Assembly: GCA_026874595.1 (NCBI GenBank)
Contig: CM049317.1
Span: 65,096,618 to 65,160,617, forward strand
Length of the DNA stretch: 64,000 nucleotides
Direction: 5' to 3'
From: Sipunculus nudus
Taxonomy: Eukaryota > Annelida > Sipuncula > Golfingiida > Sipunculidae
Shown: one piece after another, positions 54,801 to 64,000 of the stretch
Layout of the letters: each line of letters starts with the position of its first letter
Position numbering within the stretch: the stretch's first letter is position 1
Notes under the pieces: model-generated
Seen by the model: only the letters and a program-made list of their open reading frames with translations
What the model was told of the DNA's origin: nothing
The model's database searches: none
Made by a program: the position numbers and the translations under genes

Positions 54801-57560
54801 ATTTATCTGTAGTAATAGCCTCATTAGAACATGCCTGTGTAGTAATGGCATTATGAGAACATGTCTGTGTAGTAACAGCCTCATGAGAACATGTCTGTGT
54901 AGTAATAGCCTCATGAGAACATTTCTGTGCAGTAATAGCCTTATGAGAACATGTCTGAGCAGTAATAGCCTTATGGAAACATGGCGGTGTAGTAATAGCA
55001 CTATGAGAACATGTCTGTGTAGTAAAAGCCTCATGAGAACAAGTATGTGCAGGAATAGCCTCATGAGAACATGTCTGTGCAATAATGGCCTCATGAGAAC
55101 ATGCCTGTGCAGTAATAGCCTCATAGGAACATGTCTGTGGAGCAATAGCCTCATGAAAACATGTCTGTGTAGTAATAACCTCATGAGAAAATGTCTGTGC
55201 AGTAATAGCCTCCTTAGAACATGTATGTGTAGTAATAGCCTTATGAGAACATGTCTGTGTAGTAATAATCTCATGAGAACATGTCTGTGCAGTAATGGCC
55301 TCATGAGAACATGTATATGAAGTAATAGCCTTATGAGAACATGTCCGTGCCGTAATAGCCTTATGAAAACATGTCTGTGTAGAAATAGCATTATCAGAAC
55401 ATGTCTTTGTAGTATTAGCCTCATGAGAACATGTCTGTGCAGTAATAGCCTCATGAGAACATGTCTTTGAAGTAATAGTCTCATGAGAACATGTCTGTGC
55501 AGTAATAGGCTCATGAGAACATGTCTGTGCAGTAATAGTCTCATGAGAACATGTTTGTGTAGTAATAGCATTAAGAGAACATGTCTCTGTAGTAATAACC
55601 TCATGAGAACATGTCTGTGCAGTAATAGCTTAAAGAGAACATGTATGTGTAGTAATAGCCTTATGAGAACATGTCTGTGTATAAATAGCCTCATGAGAAC
55701 ATATCTGTGTAGTAATAGCCTCATGAGAACATGTCTGTGTAGTAAGAGCTTTATGATAACATGTCTGCGCAGTAATAGCCTCCTTAGAACATGTATGTGT
55801 AGTAATAGCCTTATGAGAACATGTCTGTGTAGTAATACTCTCATGAGAACATGTCTGTGTAGTAACAGCATTATGAGAACATGTCTGTGTAGTATTAGCC
55901 TCATGAGAACATGTCTGTGCAGTAATAGCCTCATGAGAACATGTCTGTGTAGTAATAGCCTCATGAGAACATGTCTGTGCAGTAATAGCCTTATGAGAAC
56001 AAGTCTGTGCAGTAATAGCCTTTGAGAGCATGCCTGTGTAGTAATGGCATTATGAGAACATGTCTGTGTAGTAATAGCCTCATGAGAACATGTCTGTGTA
56101 GTAATAGCCTCATGAGAACATTTTTGTGCAGTAATAGCCTTATGAGAACATGTCTGAGCAGTAATAGCCTTATGGAAACATGGCGAAGTAGTAATAGCAC
56201 TATGAGAACATGTCTGTGTAGTAAAAGCCTCATGAGAACAAGTATGTGCAGTAATAGCCTCATGAGAACATGTCTGTGCAATAATGGCCTCATGAGAACA
56301 TGCCTGTGCAGTAATAGCCTCATAGGAACATGTCTGTGGAGCAATAGCCTCATGAAAACATGTCTGTGTAGTAATAACCTCATGAGAACATGTCTGTGCA
56401 GTAATAGCCTCCTTAGAACATGTATGTGTAGTAATAGCCTTATGAGAACATGTCTGTGGAGTAATAATCTCATGAGAACATGTCTGTGCAGTAATGGCCT
56501 CATGAGAACATGTATGTGTAGTAATAGCCTTATGAGAACATGTCTGTGCCGTAATAGCCTTATGAAAACATGTCTGTGTAATAATAGCATTATCAGAACA
56601 TGTCTTTGTAGTATTAGCCTCATGAGAACATGTCTGTGCAGTAATAGCCTCATGAGAACATGTCTTTGAAGTAATAGTCTCATGAGAACATGTCTGTGCA
56701 GTAATAGGCTCATGAGAACATGTCTGTGCAGTAATAGTCTCATGAGAACATGTTTGTGTAGTAATAGCATTAAGAGAACATGTCTGTGTAGTAATAACCT
56801 CATGAGAACATGTCTGTGCAGTAATAGATTAAAGAGAACATGTCTGTGTAGTAATAGCCTCATGAGAACATGTCTGTGCAGTAATAGCCTCATGAGAACA
56901 TTTATCTGTAGTAATAGCCTCATTAGAACATGCCTGTGTAGTAATGGCATCATGAGAACATGTCTGTGTAGTAATAGCCTCATGAGAACATTTCTGTGCA
57001 GTAATAGCCTTATGAGAACATGTCTGAGCAGTAATAGCCTTATGGAAACATGGCGGTGTAGTAATAGCACTATGAGAACATGTCTGTGTAGTAAAAGCCT
57101 CATGAGAACAAGTATGTGCAGTAATAGCCTCATGAGAACATGTCTGTGCAATAATGGCCTCATGAGAACATGCCTGTGCAGTAATAGCCTCATAGGAACA
57201 TGTCTGTGGAGCAATAGCCTCATGAAAACATGTCTGTGTAGTAATAACCTCATGAGAACATGTCTGTGCAGTAATAGCCTCCTTAGAACATGTATGTGTA
57301 GTAATAGCCTTATGAGAACATGTCTGTGTAGTTATAATCTCATGAGAACATGTCTGTGCAGTAATGGCCTCATGAGAACATGTATGTGTAGTAATAGCCT
57401 TATGAGAACATGTCTGTGTTGTAATAGCCTCATGGGAACATGTCTGTGTAGTAATAACCTCATGAGAACATGTCTGTGCAGTAATAGCCTCATGAGAACA
57501 TGTATGTGTAGTAATAGCCTTATGAAAACATGTCTGTGCAGTTATAGCCTCATGAGAACA

Positions 57561-58130
57561 TGCCTGTGCTATTAGCCTTATGAGAACATGTCTTTGTAGT
57601 TGGCTTCTCAAGGTCATGTCCGTTTAGTTAGCCTTATGGGGACATGTCTGTGTAGTTAACCTCATGATTACATGTCTGTGTTGTTAGCCTCATCAGAACA
57701 TGTCTGTGTTTTTAGCCTCATGACATCATGTATGTGTTGTTTGCCTCATCAGAACATGTTATTAGCCTTATGAGAACATGTCCGTGAGGAAATAACCTCA
57801 TGAGAACATGTCGGTGCAGTAAAAGCATCGTGAGAACATGTCTGTGTAGTAATAGCCATATGAGAACATGTCTGTGTAGTAATAGCCTCATGAGAACAAG
57901 TATGTGCAGTAATAGCCTCATGAGGACATGTCTGTACAATAGTAGCCTCATGAGAACATGCCTGTGCAGTAATAGTCTCATGAGAACATGTCTGTGGAGT
58001 AATAGCCTCATGAAAACATGTCTGTGTAGTAATAACCTCATGAGAACATGTCTGTGTAGTAATAGCCTTATGAGAACATGTCTGTGTAGTAATAGCCTCA
58101 TGAGAACATGTCTGTGCAGTAATAGCCTCA
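57561..58130. repeat. Higher-order block in the minisatellite, copy 2
   Basis: Nearly identical to 54224-54800, including its odd units. This marks a 3.3-kb segmental duplication within the array. Confidence 0.85.
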
Positions 58131-59130
58131 TGAGAACATGTCTGTGCAGTAATAGTCTCATGAGAACATGTCTGTGTAGTAATAACCTCATGAGAACATG
58201 TCTGTGCAGTAATAGCCTCATGAGAACATGTCTGTGTAGTAATAATCTCATGAGAACATGTCTGTGTAGTAATAGCATTATGAGAACATGTCTGTGTAGC
58301 ATTAGCCTCATGAGAACATGTCTGTGCAGTAATAGCCTCATGAGAACATGGCTGTGTAGTAATAGCATTATGAGAACATGTCTGTGTAGTAATAGCCTCA
58401 TGAGAACAAGTATGTGCAGTAATAGCCTTATGAGAACATGTCTGAGCAGTAATAGCCTTATGGAAACATGGCGGTGTAGTAATAGCACTATGAGAACATG
58501 TCTGTGTAGTAAAAGCCTCATGAGAACAAGTATGTGCAGTAATAGCCTCATGAGAACATGTCTGTGCAGTAATAGTCTCATGAGAACATGTCTGTGTAGT
58601 AATAGCCTCATGAGAACATGTGTGAGGAGTAATAGCCTCATGAGAACATGTCTGAGGAGTAATAACCTTATGAGAACATGTCTGTGTAGTAATAGCCTTA
58701 TGAGAACATGTCTGTACAATAATAGCCTAATGAGAACATGTCTGTGTAGTAATAGCCTTATGAGAACACGTCTGTGTAGCAATAGCCTTATGAGAACCTG
58801 TCTCTCCAGTTATAGCCTCATGAGAACATGTCTGTGTAGTAATAGCCTCATGAAACATGTCTGTGTAGTAATAGCCTCATGAGAACATGTTTGATTAGTA
58901 ATAGCCTTAAGAAAACAGGTCTCTGAAGTAATAGCCTTATGAGAACATGTCTGTGTTGTAATAGCCTCATGAGAACATGTCTGTGTAGTAATAACCTCAT
59001 GAGAACATGTCTGTGTAGTAATAACCTCATGAGAACATGTCTATGTATGAATAGCTTTATGAGAACATGTCCGTGAGGTAATAGCCTCATGAGAACATGT
59101 TTGTGTACTAATAGCCTCATGAGAACATGT

Positions 59131-59986
59131 ATTTGTATGTCTCTCATGTGTGTGCGTCTGTTAGCTTACAAATAATACGAATCTTTATCTTTGCTGGAAT
59201 TTCATTCTATTGTATAAGGGATTTATTCATCTTGTTGAATTCGGACTTTACCTTTTTTTTGCGAACTATTATTATTGTGGCTAACCCCTTTGAATTCTAT
59301 CAAATTCCGTGCAGAGTAAAACAAGAGAAAAACACAGGATAATATTAAATGTATTTATGTATCTGCATAGTGTTGCAGGTGCAATAGATATAACGTTTCC
59401 AGTTTTGAGAGACCGGCACTGTCCTTACCTTACGTTTCCTTTATGGGTGATACGGACATATTTCCAAGCCGAGCGCCTGATGTCATTAATAAGCCCTATG
59501 TATGGAATACACCTTGTTAATCGCACTAGCGACACCTGTCCTCGACTATTGAAAATGAGTGTTCAGGTCTATTTTTTCCAATAAAAATTATACTTTGTTA
59601 TGTCTAAAATTATAATCTGTATATTATCCTTTAATGGATGTTTATAGTGTGAAGAAACCCCTGGCATATATCTGTTTTAAATACAGACAAGACCCCGGTG
59701 CTGGTTCAGTCGATATGGACAAGGCAGATGACCGCTGCACAAATGGGCTTGCTCATGGATAAATCTTAGTAAAGTTATTTGTCCTAAAAATATAACCTTC
59801 ACAGCAGGGTGGTCTTGTGACACGGGTGGTCTTCGGGCAGGGTTCATTGTGCTAGTTCTGTTGGCGACGCACGCGTACATACATATATCCGTCCTAGTTA
59901 CTCGTGAACACTAATTTACACATTTATCAGAACAGAGCGGGGATTCTTATGTACAGCCAGTTCGTCAGATCTTGACCTCAGTTTAC
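59131..59986. other. Flank right of the minisatellite
   Basis: Non-repetitive, AT-rich. Apart from the candidate SLC15 first exon at 59797-59847, nothing supported. Confidence 0.5.
59797..59847 (-). CDS. Candidate first coding exon of the SLC15 gene
   Basis: ATG and 17 codons reading MNPARRPPVSQDHPAVK to a GT donor (GTTATA, weak) in phase 0, the phase needed by the exon at 48245. The Pro-rich start resembles PepT N-termini. If right, the intron is 11.5 kb and contains the minisatellite array. Unproven. Confidence 0.25.
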
Positions 59987-59995
59987 CTAGTCATC

Positions 59996-60267
59996 TTTAC
60001 AGGTGCGAACCGGACCATCTCCCAGTGGTCCGGTCCACCACCACACCAGTCCGGTCCTGGTCCGGTCCAGCTTTAATTTGTGCAGTACTGAGGGTTGACC
60101 GTTCGAAAAGGTCCAGTCCATTTATATAATAACAAAAAAAAATAATTCATTAAACTTTTTTTAATAAAAATAAAATTCATTACAAGATAAAAATAAAGAT
60201 ATTCAAGTTGACGCAAATAATAATAATTATAATAATAATAATAATACAACTAATAATAATAATAATA

Positions 60268-60313
<46 letters not shown>

Positions 60314-60668
60314 TAAAAATAAATAAATAAGCCAGCTGACCTCATAAGCCTTCTTTAAAGACTCTGAAATCCTATGTCTAAACTGACTAGATCATCTTGC
60401 TCGCAACAAATTTGCTGCCAGTGGTTCTAGTATATGTATTGTGATTAAGGAGTCTTAACTTATTTAAAAGCTACCTACAAACATAAGCACAAGCACATTG
60501 TTCAAAACTAGGTTCCTAGGTTGAAACTTGTCACGTGAAAGAAATTCAGCATTAGCATAAACCATTTTAATTCAGAAGAGACGGTTCAGACCGATCCGGT
60601 CCAGGTGTAGGCCGTCCGGAACATTATGTTGCCGGTCCGGTCCGGTCCACGCGGTCCAGTCCGCAAAT
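59996..60668. mobile_element. hAT-like non-autonomous element with 9-bp target duplications
   Basis: CTAGTCATC flanks both ends (59987-59995 and 60669-60677). The imperfect inverted termini share GCG.AC.GGACC, and subterminal GGTCCGGTCC clusters occur at both ends in opposite orientation. The interior is (TAA)n and AT-rich, without coding. An 8-9 bp duplication is the hAT habit. Confidence 0.75.
60218..60328. repeat. (AAT)n microsatellite inside the hAT-like element
   Basis: Long AAT run within the element's centre. Confidence 0.95.
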
Positions 60669-61084
60669 CTAGTCATCACCTGGCTGAACTAGAAATGCAT
60701 CGTCTCTGTCGTGGTAACCTAGGCCTTAATTGTCGATATTTGATCTCTGATAAAGTGGCTATATACCGATGCAAATACAGATACCTGGAACGTACCCGAC
60801 AGACTTATCTGTTCTATTTCACGTGTTGTAGTATTGTGAAAGCTGAATATACATTAAAACGCGAACGTGTGCATATACGAAGTTAGGTTAAGTTAATTCA
60901 TATCGAATGTAAGAGTTACCTCGAAACCTACATCAAATAGTTTTTCCTTTTCAAATCCCCCCCCCCAACCCGCGAAATCTTACACGTATTGCACGAAAAG
61001 AAGACTCCATGCACATACACGTAGACTTGTTCGGGCGTTTGTTCACTTTCTCCTATTATATAACTATTTTGAGAGAAAACTTTA

Positions 61085-61195
61085 TTTTTATTTTTATTAT
61101 AATTATTATAATTATTATCATTATTATAATTATTATTATTATTATTATTATAATTATTATAATTATTATAAAAATAATTATTATTATTATTAATA
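61085..61195. repeat. (TTA)n/(TTAA) microsatellite
   Basis: ATTATT-rich run. The Ile-rich ORF over it is an artefact. Confidence 0.95.
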
Positions 61196-61419
61196 AATTT
61201 AAAAGCAGAAGTGACAGTAGAAGTACTTATTTAATATCTGTGTATAATTTTTTTGCCGTTAGTATAAAAATTACATAATCTAAACAAAACCAGTCTTGAC
61301 ACTGAATATAAACTTTTAAGAAGCATTATCAATTAAAAAAAATGCAGGAAGAGAATATTTATTTTTTTTAATTAAAATTTTTTATTCTTATAATTTTATA
61401 ATACGCAAGCGGTTCTTGG

Positions 61420-61650
61420 TTACCATAGGAACAAACCGAGAAATGTCATAGATTGCATGTTAGCTCTATCCAGTGTCTCACACGCACGCTTGAAGTCTGG
61501 AAAAGTTGGCACATTGGAATTTGCCCATGCAGAGTAGTTGATAAGCTGGTTTTCATTGGACTTAGTATAGCAATTATCATCTAGCTGTCTGTCATCTTGA
61601 CGTGCGGTAAACGAAACGCAGTTGACAGAGATGAGGACATGATCTTTTTC
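61420..61650 (-). other. Unassigned open stretch with acceptor-like start
   Basis: The minus strand is open from an AACTGCAG acceptor (about 61650) to a stop at 61420. It reads for example HVLISVNCVSFTARQDD and INYSAWANSNVPTFPDFKRA. Composition is more protein-like than the surrounding DNA. I do not recognise it; it could be a terminal exon of an unseen gene or chance. Confidence 0.2.
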
Positions 61651-62344
61651 TGCAGTTTTCCCAGACAAATATTGCGCAATCCCTTTGTTTTATTGATCGC
61701 GATAAGACCATACTCGTCTCGACAATAACAATAAAAAATGACAGACATTTATTGTAAATGGGTATCATGCATGAAAACACAAAGACTCAAACTAAAAGGA
61801 TTAACATGTTTGGTGGTATCAAGAATTTTACAGTCAAACGGTATTTTAAATGTGTCTATTTATTATTTACGGTAAAACCTGTTACTAATCAGCGCCATCT
61901 ATCGTTGATTCTTTGTTCTACAGTTCTCTTTTTAATATTAAATTGATATTTTGTAATGTCTGCCCCTGATCGTATAAGTATAACTATCTGTCTTTTTAAT
62001 ACATACAAAGAAAATTTCCGGGTCTCCATCTTTTCTTTCCGCAAAATCAACATTAGAGTGCGTTAAGGATCGCAACTGAAGTAATGTATAAGATGAAATG
62101 TTGTTTTTTATGATTTTGAAATAACACAACAAGACCTTCATTAATACGTCGTTCCTACATTAAAAACGACAAAAACTCTCGTCTTTTTCTAATTCCCGAT
62201 CCCAGTGTATAACAGAATGATAATTTATATTGAATAACTTATACAAAAATTTACATTTACGCCCCGGGAGGTTAGGCCAGCATGCCACGTGATTTTGTCC
62301 ACATTTCTGGTTATGATACCATAAATACATAGTATTAACCTGTG

Positions 62345-62352
62345 TCTCTCCA

Positions 62353-62433
<81 letters not shown>

Positions 62434-62455
62434 GTTCCTCTCTCTCTCTTTTTCT

Positions 62456-62549
<94 letters not shown>

Positions 62550-62600
62550 AGACAGAGAGAAATAGAGAGGCAGAGAGACAGACAGACAGACAGACAGACA
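62345..62600. repeat. (TCTG)n-(CT)n-(GA)n-(CAGA)n self-complementary block
   Basis: TCTG units (about 62354-62398), CT tract to about 62546, then AGAG and CAGA units to 62600. The right end is the reverse complement of the left, so the block can fold back. Confidence 0.95.
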
Positions 62601-62910
62601 ATGATTAACATACAGACGGAAAGACTAGCAAATACCATCTCGAAATTGAGGATCATAAGACAAATGGGAAACGTGGACAAAATCATGTTTTATCGACGTG
62701 ACTGCTGGCCTAACCTTGGCCTTATTAAAACAGGTCAGTGGTCGGGAGCATTTGTCAATATTGATAACCCTGAACCGTTTCCCCAGTGAGGAAAATAGCT
62801 GTATATTCTGTGTGTCCTGGTGACTGAACCGGAATATGATATAATGCGTAGTTATTTATTATAAATATTTAAAACAAACGTTTCAGAGTGTGCATATCTC
62901 ATTTTACCTG

Positions 62911-62996
62911 GGAACTGGGTTATTATGAGTTGAGAACTGGGTTATTATGAGTTGAGAACTGGGTTATTATGGGTTGAGAACTGGGTTATTATGAGT
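62911..62996. repeat. 22-bp tandem repeat, four copies
   Basis: The word GAACTGGGTTATTATG occurs four times at 22-bp spacing. Confidence 0.95.
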
Positions 62997-63324
62997 GTTA
63001 CAGGATGAATGCAAATCAAACAAGATTACCTAACTAAAAGCAATCAACCATTATGATTAAATAATATTTAACAAGTCAGCTCTATTGTACCAACGGAGAA
63101 ATGGAATATTAGTACACGTATCACGACAATCCATCGACCGACCCTCTTATTTCATGGCATCACGATCCGACAATGTTAAACTGTACCATTACCTTTGTTC
63201 TTAGCAACCTTTGCCTAGAATGACAGCCGACTGTATGAAAAACCATCGTTTTGATAAGATACCAGGGTTTACACAAATAAAAGAAATTCGACCGACAGAT
63301 AGAGCGCTTTCACATCTGGGACGT

Positions 63325-63328
<4 letters not shown>

Positions 63329-63397
<69 letters not shown>

Positions 63398-63515
63398 TGT
63401 ATAATTTATAGATCTATATATAATATTTATTCATCATAATAAATACATTATCGTGTATGTCTGACTCTTCGTGTGTGTTTTCTTCTGAAACCGTTAATAT
63501 TTATTATATATATAC

Positions 63516-63562
<47 letters not shown>

Positions 63563-63575
63563 CATATATTTATTT
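63329..63575. repeat. (TA)n tracts
   Basis: 63329-63392 and 63505-63575, separated by unique AT-rich sequence. Confidence 0.95.
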
Positions 63576-63916
63576 AATTGTTTATATCAGGGCTTTCAGG
63601 AACGCGGGAGTAAGCGTCTTTCTCGCTCAAAAATTTAAACTTGAGCGGACGCTCAAAAATTCTGGCTGTTTGACTGAGAGGATCATAGTTGCCCTTTGTA
63701 GCAGTAACTGATCATTGCCGACTATCTCAGAAACCAGTTTATTGTATAAAGAAAGACTGTGCTGACAACTGAACCTTAGATTTCACTCTAATCAAATAAT
63801 CATACAATGACGTAATATCTTATTATGTGATGTTACGTAAATGACGTAAAATAAAACAATCCCACAAATTTACACATTTCAAAATTTTACACAGATAGCT
63901 AAAACTCCCTAATAGC

Positions 63917-63920
63917 CCTG

Positions 63921-63974
<54 letters not shown>
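63917..63974. repeat. (TA)n tract at right edge
   Basis: About 25 TA units. No gene in 62600-64000. Confidence 0.95.
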
Positions 63975-63978
<4 letters not shown>

Positions 63979-64000
63979 ATTAAAAAGGTTTAGAAATCGA

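Larger units (their letters stand above)
49450..59130. repeat. 30-bp minisatellite array, about 9.7 kb
   Basis: Roughly 300 units. The core GAGAACATGTCTGTG is followed by a TAGTAATAGCCT-type half; most units are exactly 30 bp. The left part (49450-50880) has older, more diverged units of variable length (TAGTTA instead of TAGTAATAG). The centre and right are homogeneous, with recurring variant units that define higher-order repeats. Three frames are stop-free by periodicity (10 residues per unit), giving ORFs up to 527 codons that repeat one decapeptide. No start context, splice pattern or non-repeat domain supports translation. Confidence 0.97.

Noticed and set aside
50772-58782. Long ORFs in the minisatellite (up to 527 codons on the minus strand, 360 on the plus strand)
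   Set aside because: They repeat one decapeptide, occur in three frames at once and follow from a 30-bp stop-free unit. No non-repeat domain, initiation context or splice pattern supports a gene.
50880-59130. CRISPR-like array of regular 30-bp repeats
   Set aside because: There are no unique spacers between repeats; units are head-to-tail, and the surrounding genes are animal genes with introns.
62335-62608. Arg/Glu and Ser/Leu repeat ORFs
   Set aside because: Translations of (CT)n and (GA)n.

Overview
This is eukaryotic, animal-type DNA. It is AT-rich, full of long (TA)n, (TTA)n and (CT)n tracts, and carries many SINEs, DNA-transposon remnants and a decayed LTR retrotransposon. Its real coding sequence is short exons with GT/AG splice sites and matching phases. 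The repeat types, a tandem family of C-type lectin receptors and a PepT-type transporter fit a lophotrochozoan invertebrate, most likely a mollusc. The species is inferred, not shown.

Layout. 1-3.1 kb: minus-strand Gypsy-class LTR element, with integrase cut by the left edge, protease, gag, tRNA-Pro-type primer site and LTR. 3.3-18.3 kb: a small cluster of C-type lectin membrane receptor genes on the minus strand. Gene A (9,013-18,263) can be read in seven phase-matched exons: signal peptide, two split lectin domains, a transmembrane segment and a cytoplasmic tail ending near a YDAP motif. A duplicated copy (3,957-5,457) is a pseudogene with six stop codons. Two more fragments lie at 5.5-6.8 kb and 19.4 kb. 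12.7-24.2 kb: otherwise DNA transposons (including a pogo/Tigger-like relic), a SINE and simple repeats.

24.2-48.2 kb: a nearly complete proton-coupled oligopeptide transporter gene of the SLC15A1/A2 (PepT1/PepT2) type on the minus strand. Twenty exons give 726 residues plus a stop, all phases agree, and only the first exon is missing. A candidate first exon lies at 59.8 kb. Introns hold SINEs, a foldback element family, a MITE and microsatellites.

49.45-59.13 kb: a minisatellite of about 9.7 kb with a 30-bp unit, roughly 300 copies, nested higher-order repeats and a perfect match to the p53 half-site consensus in most units. It leaves three of six frames open by periodicity, so its long ORFs should not be taken as genes. 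59.1-64 kb: a hAT-like element with 9-bp target duplications, simple repeats and no convincing gene.

The lectin receptor probably senses extracellular ligands and signals through its tail. The transporter takes up di- and tripeptides. I see no sign that they work together. All gene models come from reading the sequence; no database search was run.
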